Notes: a model not told the origin generated them from the sequence alone. A stretch of DNA of 64,000 nt from Halostagnicola larsenii XH-48 (GCF_000517625.1 NZ_CP007056.1:186001-250000), one strand, 5' to 3'; positions 1 through 9,306 are shown, counted from the stretch's first letter. Numbers and translations: made by a program.

Positions 1-1787
1 CGGTTCACCCGGACTCGATCGAACGCCTCGAGGACGGGTCCGTCGTCGTCGACTTCGGACGGGTCTACCCCGGGCTTCCCGAAGTCGACTTCGCCGAGGG
101 AGTCGACGGACACCGCGTCGAGTTTCAAGCGGGCTACCTGCTCGAGGACGATGGAACCGTCTCGCCGGTCGAGGGGACCCAGTGGACGGACATGCACTAC
201 GAGTACGTACAGCGCGATGGTGAGTGTCGGTTTCGCCCGTTTACCATCCTCGGCTTCCGATACCTCCAGATCGACGATCCGGGCGAGCGACTCGAGCCGT
301 CACAGGTTCGGTTGCTGGCGACGAGAAATCACGTTCCCGACGAGCGGGCCGCCTCGTTCGAATCGTCGAACGACACCGTCGACGCCGTCTTCGAACTCGC
401 ACGCCACTCCGCGTTATACGGCTCCCAGGAGCAGTTTATCGATACCCCGACCCGCGAGAAGGGCCAGTTCCTGCTCGACGCGTACAACATGTCCCAGACG
501 ACGACGCGGGCGTTTCGGGAACGGACGCTGAGTCGGCGCGCGATCGAGGAGTTCGTCCGCTCGCACTATCGCTACTGGGCGGGAGAGGGTCGATTGAACG
601 CCGTCTACCCGAACGGCGACGGCAAGCGGGACATTCCCGACTTTACGATCTCGTTTCCCGAGTGGGTCTGGCGGTACTATCAGGTCTCGGGCGATCGGCG
701 AACGCTCGAGATGGCCGCGCCGGTCGTTCGGGCGGTCGGGGCCTACGTACAGCGCCACGTCGACGAGGAAACCGGCCTCATTATGAACCTCTCCGGCGGG
801 GAGGGCGGCCCCTACGAGGAGGGGATCGTCGACTGGCCGCCGGAGATGCGCTACGGCTACGATCGAGACTGGTCGGCGAGGACGACGGTCAACGTCCTCG
901 CTGCGAGCACGTTGGGCCGGGCGGCGGACATCGCCGCCGCACTCGAGCGACCGGCACACGAACGAGCGCACTATCGCGAACGCCAGCGCGCGCTCGAGGA
1001 AGCGATCGACGAGCACCTCCGTCACGGCGACCGCTACGTCGACGGGTGCGACGACAGCGAGGCCAGCGACTCGGCGTCTCAGCACGCCAACGCCCTCCCG
1101 CTGGCGTTCGGGCTCGTTCCCGACGCGCGCGTCGACGCCGTCGCCGATCGGATCGCCGGGCAGGGGATGCAAATGGGACCGATGATGGTCCCGTGGCTGC
1201 TCGAGGCGTTCGAGACCGCGGATCGGCCTGAGGCGCTCGTCGACCTGGTGACCGATCCCGCCGCGGACGGCTGGGCGAACATTTTGGAGCAGGGCGGGAC
1301 GTTCACCTGGGAGAGCTGGCACTGTCGGGACCCGTCGCTGCCGGACGACCACCGACAGAATCGAAGCGAGTCTCACGCGATGGGCGCGACGGTGTTGGTC
1401 TCCCTCCTGCGGACGCTGCTTGGCGTTCGACCGTGCGGCACCGCCGGTGAACACGTCGAGATTCGGCCGCCTCATGCAGGGCTCGAGTCGGCGTCCGGCC
1501 GGGTTCCGACGGAGCGAGGAATCATCACCGTCTCGTGGACCCGCGATGCGAGCGGCGAACTCGAGGACGAGGCGACGTTCCAACTCGAGGCGACGATTCC
1601 CTGGAACACCTCGGCGACGATTTCGCTCCCCGTTGCAGATTCTGGGGCTGTCGTGACCGTCGACGGCGAACCAGTCAGTGCGGGCGCGAGTGCACCAGGA
1701 CTACCCGACGGCGTCTCGGCCGTTCGGGCCGCCGACCGACTCGAGATCGATGTCGGCTCCGGGACGTATCGAGTTCGGCTCAAGTGA
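1..1787 (+). CDS. alpha-L-rhamnosidase-like protein (GH78 superfamily), 5' end outside the window
   Basis: The reading frame is open from base 3, so the N-terminus lies left of the window; 594 residues are visible. The visible part opens with a beta-sandwich segment (VVVDFGRVYPG, like the DFGQ-G strand of GH78 proteins). An alpha/alpha-barrel region follows with PTREKGQFLLDAYNM where most GH78 enzymes have CPQRDERLGWTGDA, then GGTFTWESWH, whose WE is the usual catalytic-base region. A C-terminal beta-sandwich ends the protein. The REK motif keeps a Glu but the surroundings differ from the second rhamnosidase at 21042, so specificity may differ. No export signal can be judged because the start is missing. 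Expected role: release of terminal L-rhamnose from oligosaccharides. Confidence 0.8.
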   Translation, partial: VHPDSIERLEDGSVVVDFGRVYPGLPEVDFAEGVDGHRVEFQAGYLLEDDGTVSPVEGTQWTDMHYEYVQRDGECRFRPFTILGFRYLQIDDPGERLEPSQVRLLATRNHVPDERAASFESSNDTVDAVFELARHSALYGSQEQFIDTPTREKGQFLLDAYNMSQTTTRAFRERTLSRRAIEEFVRSHYRYWAGEGRLNAVYPNGDGKRDIPDFTISFPEWVWRYYQVSGDRRTLEMAAPVVRAVGAYVQRHVDEETGLIMNLSGGEGGPYEEGIVDWPPEMRYGYDRDWSARTTVNVLAASTLGRAADIAAALERPAHERAHYRERQRALEEAIDEHLRHGDRYVDGCDDSEASDSASQHANALPLAFGLVPDARVDAVADRIAGQGMQMGPMMVPWLLEAFETADRPEALVDLVTDPAADGWANILEQGGTFTWESWHCRDPSLPDDHRQNRSESHAMGATVLVSLLRTLLGVRPCGTAGEHVEIRPPHAGLESASGRVPTERGIITVSWTRDASGELEDEATFQLEATIPWNTSATISLPVADSGAVVTVDGEPVSAGASAPGLPDGVSAVRAADRLEIDVGSGTYRVRLK

Positions 1788-1853
1788 CAGCGGCGAGATG
1801 ACGCTCGGACGGTCCGCGAAACGATCGAACGGTGGCCAGTCACCGGAATCGGT

Positions 1854-1863
1854 ACGTTATAGC
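1854..1863 (+). promoter_or_regulatory. box A promoter of the CBM9-like gene
   Basis: CGTTATA at 1855-1861 ends 26 bases before the ATG at 1887. This spacing places the transcription start at or next to the ATG, as in haloarchaeal leaderless genes. It suggests the gene can be transcribed on its own although it follows the rhamnosidase closely. Confidence 0.5.
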
Positions 1864-1886
1864 CCCTCGAGTCTCGACCGTGTCCC

Positions 1887-2558
1887 ATGAAGGAGTACAC
1901 GATTACCCGCGCAGAAGGCGACGTTCCGCTGGGCGAGGCCGTCGACGGCACGCCGTGGGAGAACGCGCGACCGTTTCGTATCGACGAGTTCTCGTGGTAC
2001 GAGGGCGGCCCGAAACCGCTGACGACCGGGCGCGCCTGCTACGACGACGAGGCGATCTATCTCCAGTTTTTCGTCGAGGACGACGATATCAGCGCCGACG
2101 TGACGACGCTCAACGGGCCGACGTTCGAGGACAGCTCCGTCGAGTTCTTCGCCGATCCGACGCCCGAGCAAGATTCCATGTATTTCAACTTCGAGCCGAA
2201 CTGCTGTGGCCAGTTCAAGGTGGCCTGGCAGGAGGCCGGCTGGCAGGAACGGGGACTCGAGCGCGACCTCATCTCGCCCGAACTCGCGTCGCGGATTTCG
2301 ATCGAAACGTCCGTCTCCGGCCCGACGACAACTGGTCGTCGGGAGGATAGCTGGTGGCTGACCGCTGCGATTCCGTTCGATGTCCTCTCGGAACTGACCG
2401 GCTACAACATTTCGCCGACCGCGGGGACGGAGTGGCGGGGCAACTTCTATCGCAGCGGCGTCGCGTCCGACTCCCAGAAGGCGACCTGGAACCCGATCGA
2501 GAAGCCCGAACCCGAGTATCACTCGCCGGAGTACTTCGGTCGCCTCCGGTTCGACTAA
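1887..2558 (+). CDS. CBM9-like carbohydrate-binding protein
   Basis: The 223-residue protein has the pattern of the CBM9-like (DOMON-related) fold: GEAVDGTPWENA near the N-terminus, YDDEAIYLQFFVEDDDI in the middle, then DSSVEFFADP and a FNFEPNC strand, ending with PEYFGRLRFD. There is no signal peptide and no attached catalytic domain, so it is probably a cytoplasmic stand-alone protein. It follows the rhamnosidase by 99 bases with its own promoter and converges with the esterase gene. Such proteins accompany glycan-degradation loci; binding of a sugar or polysaccharide fragment is inferred from the fold, and the ligand cannot be told from sequence. Confidence 0.72.
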   Translation: MKEYTITRAEGDVPLGEAVDGTPWENARPFRIDEFSWYEGGPKPLTTGRACYDDEAIYLQFFVEDDDISADVTTLNGPTFEDSSVEFFADPTPEQDSMYFNFEPNCCGQFKVAWQEAGWQERGLERDLISPELASRISIETSVSGPTTTGRREDSWWLTAAIPFDVLSELTGYNISPTAGTEWRGNFYRSGVASDSQKATWNPIEKPEPEYHSPEYFGRLRFD

Positions 2559-2579
2559 TTCTGTTAGCGGGTCGACTGA

Positions 2580-2605
2580 CTCCGCTCTCGCCGGTTTCAG
2601 CGGAG
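2580..2605. terminator. hairpin between convergent genes
   Basis: CTCCGCT at 2580-2586 and AGCGGAG at 2599-2605 form a perfect 7-bp stem with a 12-base loop, between the stops of the CBM9-like and esterase genes. It lies where a bidirectional terminator would, but no strong T-run follows. Confidence 0.35.
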
Positions 2606-2613
2606 CGGTGCCA

Positions 2614-3642
2614 TCAGTCCTCGAGCACCGCCTCGAGTTCGGCGGCGAGGTTCTCGCCCATCGTGATCATGGCGTTGTCACCCGGATGCACGAGATCGGG
2701 AGTGAGCCCTTCGATGGTCGGCAGGAGTTCGGGTCCTTCGAGGAGGTGGACGTTTTCGTGGGGCGTTTCGGCGACGACCGCGCGGAGTTCCTCGCGAAAC
2801 CGCTCGCACAGTCCGTCGGGGTCTTCGCTTTGACAGACGTCTCGAGCGTTCCTGAATATGGTGATCGCGACGACCGGTTTGTCGGGGTTCGCGCCCGCAA
2901 CGCGGTCGATCATCCGCTCCGCGCGGTCGCGAAACGTTTCCAGCGAGAAGGTGCCGACCATGTTCACCGAAATCGAGAGGGTGGCGATATCCCAGTCGTC
3001 GCGCGCTGCGATGTGATCCGCCATCGCGGCGTCGCAGTAGGCCGTCCCGCAGGAACCGAGATTGAGCAGATCGGCCTCGAGTCGACGCGCCGTCTGGCTA
3101 ACGTAGGTCAGGTGCTCGCCAAGCGGCGCTTCCCCCTCGGTGATCGACGTGCCGTAGGCGAGGTACCGCCGGCCGGGCAGTTCGTCGTCGCGGGGCGGGC
3201 GAACCGTTCCCTCGAGGCCGTGATACACCATCGGTCCGCCGCGATGTTCGCCCGGCAGTTGAATCCGACAGACCCGCGGATCGAAGGCGAGGTCTTCGCG
3301 GGCTGACGGCTCGAGATCCGCAAGTTTCGCCGGGAGTTCGACCTCGAGCGTGGTAGGTTCGTCACCGACGACGACTTCGGTCGAGCCCTGAATCGGTCCC
3401 CAGAAGACTCTCACGGTTCCCTCCGCGGAACTCCCGCCGGGAACCGTCGAGAGCGTCACCGTCACGGGGCCGTCGGGAACGAACCGGAGTTCGACGCCCG
3501 CGGGGTGGCGCAGTCGCGACTGTGCGCCCTCGTTGAGTTCGGTTCGAACGACTTCGGGCACGCGCTGGATGAGGTGTCCGTCCCGATCCTCTGCAGGCAG
3601 GATCTCACCGACGTTGTGAAACTGGATGCCGTCGTAGTCCAT
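2614..3642 (-). CDS. SGNH/GDSL hydrolase, probable carbohydrate deacetylase
   Basis: The 342-residue protein has an N-terminal jelly-roll half (about residues 1-150) and a C-terminal SGNH domain. Visible blocks are YGTSITEG (nucleophile Ser about 166), NLGSCGTA, SISVNM and PDLVHPGDNA with the catalytic Asp-x-x-His. This layout resembles carbohydrate esterases of the CE2 type and related acetylesterases. I place the start at the ATG at 3642, where an upstream TTGATATG-like box is correctly spaced; a GTG seven codons earlier is possible. With no signal peptide it would act in the cytoplasm. Among rhamnosidases and a GH4 enzyme, removal of O-acetyl groups from imported pectic fragments is a reasonable inference. 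Confidence 0.75.
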   Translation of the reverse strand: MDYDGIQFHNVGEILPAEDRDGHLIQRVPEVVRTELNEGAQSRLRHPAGVELRFVPDGPVTVTLSTVPGGSSAEGTVRVFWGPIQGSTEVVVGDEPTTLEVELPAKLADLEPSAREDLAFDPRVCRIQLPGEHRGGPMVYHGLEGTVRPPRDDELPGRRYLAYGTSITEGEAPLGEHLTYVSQTARRLEADLLNLGSCGTAYCDAAMADHIAARDDWDIATLSISVNMVGTFSLETFRDRAERMIDRVAGANPDKPVVAITIFRNARDVCQSEDPDGLCERFREELRAVVAETPHENVHLLEGPELLPTIEGLTPDLVHPGDNAMITMGENLAAELEAVLED

Positions 3643-3678
3643 ATCGAAGCCGTAGCCGGGCACTCATATCAATCGTTT

Positions 3679-3759
3679 GGTGGCCCGACCAGGAGTCGAC
3701 AGTTTGGTAGCCTGGCCAGGAGTCGACAACTTGGGTAGCCGACCGGGAGTTGACAGCGG
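3679..3759. repeat. three imperfect tandem copies of a 27-bp unit
   Basis: Copies at about 3679-3705, 3706-3732 and 3734-3759 share the core (A/G)CC(A/G)GGAGT(C/T)GACA. They fill the short gap between the beta-helix gene stop and the esterase start, immediately upstream of the esterase promoter region. They could be a product of slippage or tandem protein-binding sites. Confidence 0.7.
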
Positions 3760-3782
3760 TTCGAGGCGGTTCGCTGGCTCAC

Positions 3783-5012
3783 TCACCCGCAGTAGGTATT
3801 GCCGCTGACCGTCGTACTGTCCGCGTACGTCTCGATCGCGCCGCTTGCGTTGTCACAGAAGTCGTTGCCGCTGATTTCGTTGCCTTCCGTGTCGGGTCCG
3901 GTCTCGTAGACCCCGTACTCGGCGTTGCCCGAAATCTCGAGATTCCGGACCGTGACGTTGCTCGTGTGCGGGTGGTCGCCACTGTCTCTCGAGTCGATGC
4001 GAATACCGCTGCTTCCGGTGTTCGTGATGGAACCGCCGTCGATGAGCGTGTCTCGCGTATCTTGGATGAGATTCCCGCCGTTGCCGTCGAGCGAGACGTT
4101 GTAGATCTCGATGCCGCCGCTGCCGGAGACGGTGAAGATTCCGCGACCGCAGTCGGTGGCGCTGACCTCGTTGACCGTGATATTCGGTCCCGCGCCGTTT
4201 GCGCACCGAAAGCCCGCGTAGCCGCCGCCCTCATCGGCTCGAGTCGCGTCGACCTGTTGGACGGTCGCATTCGTCGTGTCGTTCAACAATAAGCCGCAGC
4301 CGCCCGTATCGACCGTCTCGACGGTCCCGATATCGATGCCGTCGACGCCGTAGGTCTCGACCGCGTGATGTTGGGACCCCTCGACCGAAGCGTACTCGAG
4401 CGAGGCGTTCTGCGTTCGACCGCCGTCGCTGTCGTCGATTCGAACCCCGATTCCGACGTCCTCGGTCGCGTGTAGCGCCATGGTGATCGTCCCCAGTTGC
4501 ACGTCCGAGCAACTCTGGATCCAGATGCCATAGCGGGGATTCCCTTCGATGGTGACGTTTTGGATCTCGACGGCCTCGGCGCTCTGTGCACGAAACGGGA
4601 CGATCAGGTCCTCGCCGGTATCCTCCACGAAGATGGTCCCGTTGTGATCGATTACGGTGTGATTCGGGAGGTCGACGGCCTTGACGTCGCCGTCCCACGA
4701 ATGGGGACCGACCGTCCCGGAGTTTTTGATCAGTACCCGTTCTTTCGAGGATCGGCCCGCAGTGAGGCTGTCGACGGCCGCCTGTATCGCATCGAGGTGA
4801 TCTGTGCCCTCGTATACCGTCTGCTCGTTGGCAGCGTACCAGGTGTCTCCGTCTTGCCAGACTTCTGCGTCGTGGCTGCTCGCCTGCGCGGTCCCTATCG
4901 AACCTGCCACCAGTCCGGTGGCCGCAAGCGACAGTGCCCGCCGACGAGTCAATCGCGAGGCAGCGGTATTCGTTTCTCTGTGCGCTGGATCTCCTGTGTT
5001 ATTATTTGTCAT
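3783..5012 (-). CDS. Tat-exported right-handed beta-helix protein
   Basis: The 409-residue protein starts with a Tat signal (LTRRRALSLAATGL, then AQA as a likely cleavage site) and then has repeated short strands rich in Asn, Gly and Ile, such as EIQNVTIEGN, GIRIDSRD and NVTVRNLEISGN. That is the hallmark of the right-handed parallel beta-helix (pectate-lyase/NosD-like fold). No lipobox is seen, so it should be secreted and folded before export. Catalytic residues cannot be assigned. In this locus it is the best candidate for an outside enzyme or binding protein acting on the polymer before import; a polysaccharide lyase or GH28-like role is only inferred. Confidence 0.72.
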   Translation of the reverse strand: MTNNNTGDPAHRETNTAASRLTRRRALSLAATGLVAGSIGTAQASSHDAEVWQDGDTWYAANEQTVYEGTDHLDAIQAAVDSLTAGRSSKERVLIKNSGTVGPHSWDGDVKAVDLPNHTVIDHNGTIFVEDTGEDLIVPFRAQSAEAVEIQNVTIEGNPRYGIWIQSCSDVQLGTITMALHATEDVGIGVRIDDSDGGRTQNASLEYASVEGSQHHAVETYGVDGIDIGTVETVDTGGCGLLLNDTTNATVQQVDATRADEGGGYAGFRCANGAGPNITVNEVSATDCGRGIFTVSGSGGIEIYNVSLDGNGGNLIQDTRDTLIDGGSITNTGSSGIRIDSRDSGDHPHTSNVTVRNLEISGNAEYGVYETGPDTEGNEISGNDFCDNASGAIETYADSTTVSGNTYCG

Positions 5013-5042
5013 AATAACGGTTCTATATGTTCATTATCATTG

Positions 5043-5050
5043 TATTAAAA
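5043..5050 (-). promoter_or_regulatory. probable box A upstream of the beta-helix gene
   Basis: The 178-base gap 5013-5190 is AT-rich. On the minus strand TTTTAATA reads at 5050-5043, 31-38 bases before the ATG at 5012, giving a short leader or none. No ORF is seen in the gap. Confidence 0.4.
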
Positions 5051-5190
5051 TTTTTTCTGCTAATATGATATGACACAAGATATTCTCCCCCTTCAACAAT
5101 GATGCCGATCCATCCGCATCTCCGAACTGCGAAGAACGCACCTCATCAGCGTTCGATCGCTCGGCCACGCTGCACAGTTCGGCCGCCGCG

Positions 5191-6618
5191 CTATCGCTCG
5201 AGCACGTCGGCGTCCGCCAGATCGTACGCCTGGAGGTACTCGCGCTCGAGGTCGACGAGTTCGACGAACAGGTCGCGTGCCTCTTCCCGGCCGATAGTGA
5301 CGAGGGCGTCGTTGAGAAACGCCTGGAACGCGAGGTCTAAATCGCCGGCGAATCCGGCCTCGATCAGCGTCTCCTGGTTGTGGATGGCTCGCAGGACCAT
5401 CGATCGCACCTCGCGTGGAAGTTCGCCGGCGGTAATCGGTGCGACGCCGCTGCCGGTGATCATCGCGTTCGTCTCGACGACCGCGCCCGTCGGGAGGTCC
5501 GGCGTCTGGCCCCGATTCGGGTAGTTGACGTGGGTTTTGATCGGCTCGAGTCCCACGAGCGCGCGCATGATGTCGACGACTTCCTCGCCGGACTCGGTGA
5601 ACTCGAACGCCTCGTCGCCGGAGAGATATTGCTCCATCTTCGCCGGGCCTTCGGTATCGGTCGTCCGAGCCGAACTCGGCGTCAGCCGGAACCCCCAGCG
5701 CTGGATCTCCTCGGGGTCGTCGATGTCGAGATACCAGGGGACGAACTCGGCGAGGTGCCGATCGCCCGCCGCGCCGAGGACGCCGAACCGGTCGTAAAGG
5801 TCGAACGCGACCTCGTGGTGGTTCGTCCAGTAGGATTCGTCCTCGAAATCGCCGGGTTCGAAGCTCGGAATCGGCTTTCGTTCCTCGAGTTCCTGCTCTA
5901 GGTACTGGAAGACGTCGTGGCCGTTCCAGTGGACGTCGTCGATCCAGGTGAAGTGGTTGATCCCCTTTACGTTCACGTTGATTTCCTCCCCCGCGACGTC
6001 GTCGGCTTCGTCGACGTAGGTTTCGGCGACGTCCGCAAGCATGCGCTGAATCGCAAACACCTCGTGACAGAGGCCGATCGCGTTGATGTCCGGATACTCT
6101 TCGTAGAGCGCGCGCGTACAGACGGTCATCGGATTCGTGTAGTTGATGACCCACGCGTCGGGACACCGTTCGCGAACCGTCGCCGCGATTTCGCGGTACT
6201 GGGGGATCGCTCGCATAGATCGCAGGACGCCGCCGGGACCTACCGTGTCGGCGACGGGTTGATAGATTCCGTACTCCTGTGGTACGTCGATGTCGTGGAC
6301 GAACGTCTCTTCGATCGGATCCTGAATCGAGCAGATGACGAAATCCGCGCCGTCGAGCGCCTCGTCGATGTCCCGACAGGCCTCGAACGACCAGTCGCCG
6401 GTCGCCTCCGGTCGGTCGACGAGCCCGTTTGCGAGTTCGGCGTTCTGTTCGGCGGCTTCGTACTCGACGTCGTAGAGCGACACCGTCCCGACGAGGTCGT
6501 CACACTGCAAGAGGTCATTGATAAGCGTGTGCGCCCAGCCGCGGCTGCCACCGCCGATATACCCGATCTTCGCCGACCGTTGAGACTGCGATGAGGACCG
6601 CTCCTCGAGTTGATGCAT
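5191..6618 (-). CDS. GH4 glycosidase with CHEV motif, probable alpha-galacturonidase
   Basis: The 475-residue protein begins with a Rossmann segment (KIGYIGGGSRGWAHTLINDL) typical of NAD- and Mn-dependent family 4 glycosidases. NYTNPM and GLCHEV (Cys184-His-Glu-Val) follow, then GINHFTW. CHEV is the active-site signature described for GH4 alpha-galacturonidases such as Bacillus subtilis LplD, whereas alpha-galactosidases and alpha-glucosidases carry other residues after CH. The ATG at 6618 is chosen because a TTTTATG-like box A lies 25-30 bases upstream; an earlier in-frame Met 30 codons upstream would cover this promoter. There is no signal peptide. Expected role: NAD-assisted cleavage of alpha-linked galacturonate from oligosaccharides inside the cell. 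Confidence 0.8.
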   Translation of the reverse strand: MHQLEERSSSQSQRSAKIGYIGGGSRGWAHTLINDLLQCDDLVGTVSLYDVEYEAAEQNAELANGLVDRPEATGDWSFEACRDIDEALDGADFVICSIQDPIEETFVHDIDVPQEYGIYQPVADTVGPGGVLRSMRAIPQYREIAATVRERCPDAWVINYTNPMTVCTRALYEEYPDINAIGLCHEVFAIQRMLADVAETYVDEADDVAGEEINVNVKGINHFTWIDDVHWNGHDVFQYLEQELEERKPIPSFEPGDFEDESYWTNHHEVAFDLYDRFGVLGAAGDRHLAEFVPWYLDIDDPEEIQRWGFRLTPSSARTTDTEGPAKMEQYLSGDEAFEFTESGEEVVDIMRALVGLEPIKTHVNYPNRGQTPDLPTGAVVETNAMITGSGVAPITAGELPREVRSMVLRAIHNQETLIEAGFAGDLDLAFQAFLNDALVTIGREEARDLFVELVDLEREYLQAYDLADADVLER

Positions 6619-6750
6619 ACGACCTGTACCGAACGTGGGGCATAAAATAGTTACCGTTGGCCCGCTTAGATTTCCGTTTCGGAGGATTTCGCGAGAACTG
6701 CGGAGCAATGTTTAATTGGCCGGCGTCAGTAGCTACTACGAACGAACTCG
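6619..6750. promoter_or_regulatory. divergent promoter region of the GH4 and CNNM genes
   Basis: On the minus strand CTATTTTATG (about 6641-6650) sits 25-30 bases before the GH4 ATG at 6618. On the plus strand TTTAATT (about 6709-6716) lies about 36 bases before the ATG at 6751. No clear dyad is seen. Confidence 0.5.
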
Positions 6751-8124
6751 ATGACACTAACACAATATCTCCTCGTGGCAGGTATTTCGGTCGATCAGGA
6801 CCTGTTGACCGTCGTCGGTGGTTTCGCCCTACTCGTGTTGTTAGGTCTCTCGGCGTTTTTCTCCTCGTCGGAGCTCGCGATGTTCTCGCTGGCCAGACAC
6901 CGAGTCGAAGCACTGCGCGAGGAAGGCGCAGCGGGAGCGCAAACGCTGGCCGAGTTGAAAGACGATCCGCACCGCCTTCTCGTGACGATTCTCGTGGGGA
7001 ACAATCTGGTCAACATCGCGATGTCGTCGATAGCGACCGCACTCGTCGGGTTTTACCTCGACAGCGGACCGGCCGTTCTCGTCTCCACCTTCGGCGTAAC
7101 TGCTGTCGTATTGTTGTTCGGGGAATCGGGACCAAAGTCCTACGCCGTCGAGAACACTGAATCCTGGGCCCTCAGGACTGCGGGTCCGTTGAAACTCTCC
7201 AAAACACTGCTCTTCCCGCTGGTCGTCGTCTTCGATCACCTCACGCGGCTGGTAAACAGCGTAACAGGCGGCCAGTCGTCGATCGAGGACTCCTACGTCA
7301 GCCGCGACGAGATTCAGGACATGATCGAGACCGGCGAACGGGAGGGCGTCCTCGAGGAGGGCGAAAAGGAGATGCTCCAGCGCATTCTACGATTCAACAA
7401 CACGATCGCAAAGGAGGTGATGACGCCGCGACTCGATGTCGACGCGATCTCCAAGTCGGTCTCGATCGAAACGGCGATTCAGGCCTGCGTCCAGTCCGGT
7501 CACGAACGCCTGCCCGTCTACGAGGCGAGTCTGGACAACGTCATCGGCGTCGTCTCGATTCGCGACCTCGTCCGCGAGCACCTCTACGGCGAACGGACGG
7601 GAATCGAGCTCACCGATCTCGTTCAGCCGACGCTCCACGTCCCCGAGTCCAAGAACGTCGACGAACTCCTCGGAGAAATGCAAAGCGAGCGCGTCCACCT
7701 CGCCGTCGTGCTCGACGAGTTCGGAACCACCGAGGGAATCCTCACTACGGAGGACATCACCGAGGCCGTCGTCGGCGAACTGCTCGAGGAAGAAGAGGAA
7801 CACCCGGTCGAATTCATCGACGAGAACACCGTCATCGTTCGCGGGGAGGTCAATATCGACGAGGTCAACGAGGCACTCGACATCGAACTCCCCGAGGGAG
7901 AGGAGTTCGAGACGATCGCGGGATTCATCTTCAATCGCTCCGGTCGACTGGTCGAGGACGGCGAAGTATTCGTCCACGACGACATCGAAATCCGGATCGA
8001 AGAGGTCGAGAATACCCGGATTACGAAATCGCGCATAACCAAAACCGTACCTGATGAGTCGTCCGAAGGCCTCGAGGAGGGCCCCGCCGAGTACGGTGAA
8101 CTTAGCGACGAAGCAGAGACCTGA
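6751..8124 (+). CDS. CNNM/CorC (hemolysin C) family membrane protein
   Basis: The 457-residue protein has the three-part layout of the family. An N-terminal DUF21 membrane domain (about residues 10-180) contains SAFFSSSELAMFSL and LLFGESGPKSYA. A CBS pair (about 205-330) begins after EVMTPRLDVDAI and includes HERLPVYEASLDNVIGVVS and the VVLDEFGTTEGILT stretch. A CorC_HlyC domain follows (about 345-425, ending IEIRIEEVEN), then an acidic tail. Family members handle Mg2+ or Co2+ extrusion or Na+/Mg2+ exchange. It is divergent from the GH4 gene, with its own promoter, and has no evident link to sugar use. Confidence 0.88.
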   Translation: MTLTQYLLVAGISVDQDLLTVVGGFALLVLLGLSAFFSSSELAMFSLARHRVEALREEGAAGAQTLAELKDDPHRLLVTILVGNNLVNIAMSSIATALVGFYLDSGPAVLVSTFGVTAVVLLFGESGPKSYAVENTESWALRTAGPLKLSKTLLFPLVVVFDHLTRLVNSVTGGQSSIEDSYVSRDEIQDMIETGEREGVLEEGEKEMLQRILRFNNTIAKEVMTPRLDVDAISKSVSIETAIQACVQSGHERLPVYEASLDNVIGVVSIRDLVREHLYGERTGIELTDLVQPTLHVPESKNVDELLGEMQSERVHLAVVLDEFGTTEGILTTEDITEAVVGELLEEEEEHPVEFIDENTVIVRGEVNIDEVNEALDIELPEGEEFETIAGFIFNRSGRLVEDGEVFVHDDIEIRIEEVENTRITKSRITKTVPDESSEGLEEGPAEYGELSDEAET

Positions 8125-9306
8125 TCGCGCGGATATCTGTTACCAACTGTTCTTTCTGCAGGGGCGAACGTTCTGTTGTGCTGTTTCTGTCCGGTTGTCG
8201 AGAGCCAGATTCAGCTACCATGGTCTTATAACCTCTATATTTGGGGGAAATTGACAGCTTGTTTGAGGATTTAACCGAGTAGAAATACACTACCGGATAC
8301 GAACGAAAGGGGACGCCACACCGGTGAATCGATCGACCGGAGATCATGCGCTCGAGGGTCCGGAGGAGACCAGAACAGCGTTATAAATCAGCTTTACATA
8401 CTGGCGTGTTACAGCCACAACCCCTCACTGGGGCCCTACGAGTCGTTTCTTGGACGTGTTTGTGAACGCATTGGTATTTCGAAGCGTCCATCAATACTTT
8501 CTGAGAGGCATCTCGATCACTGACGGATGGCACTGAGGCGGTGAGTCTTCCTACCCCAGTGGGTCTGGCACGATTGCTTCTATCCTGTTCCCTACTTCCG
8601 AACGGTAGTCCGCGATTTCGTTGTATCGCGACATGGTGGTCGACACCGCGTCGTGCAAACCATGCTGTGACAAAACAACGCATAACCTGTCCGGCAGCAC
8701 CGAATATTTTCACAGATCTCTCTCTATAGGCTTCTCCTCGAGGAATTCGTCCGTGTAAACGAATAACTCTCACCCTCTGCCCGTCATTTACATATGTACC
8801 TTCGTAATTCTGGGCTGTCCATTGTCGAGCGGGGAACCTAATATTCCGGTGTGACCGAACGAACTCACCACATTCACCGGGGATTTTCGCTGAATTTCCT
8901 CTCGATATGCCTGTATTCACCGTACACGGCGCTCGAGTTCCTGTTTTCGGCGACGGCGGATGAGTGGGCGGTCGTCGGGCGAATCAACCTGACAAAATTG
9001 CCGCCGCTTTGTCGACTGACACTCCTTCTGTACGGTGATTACCATCAACGGACTCGGGCATCTGTGGTAACGTGATTGGCGCAAATAGTCCATAATCGCC
9101 GCCAGCGCACCCAGATCTTCTTCCTTCCCGAGGTTGCGTCCGTTCCAAAATCTCATCGATTACACCCCGGCGCTCGGTCTCGCCTTGCGAACGTGTGGTG
9201 TTGCATCCAGAACGGTTTCGGACCGTCGTCTCGCCGGACCGATACTGCACTCTCGTCTGCCTTCGTCCGTTCGGCCAGAAAGAATCGTGATCGGGGCCGG
9301 AAAACG
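8125..9306. other. 1.2-kb gene-free stretch
   Basis: No ORF here has the acidic composition or codon pattern of its neighbours. Short frames in several phases, for example 8541-8729 plus and 8381-8920 minus, look random and are basic. A TTATAAAT box at about 8380-8388 is not followed by a recognisable gene. The stretch has less GC than the flanks and may be decayed mobile or gene sequence. Confidence 0.5.

Noticed and set aside
414-1583. Long minus-strand frame antisense to the first rhamnosidase
   Set aside because: It is an Arg-rich shadow of the GC-rich coding strand, without motifs or acidic composition.
8381-8920. 179-codon minus-strand frame in the gap after the CNNM gene
   Set aside because: It is basic and Cys/Arg-rich, has no promoter and no recognisable fold, and differs from all real proteins in the window.
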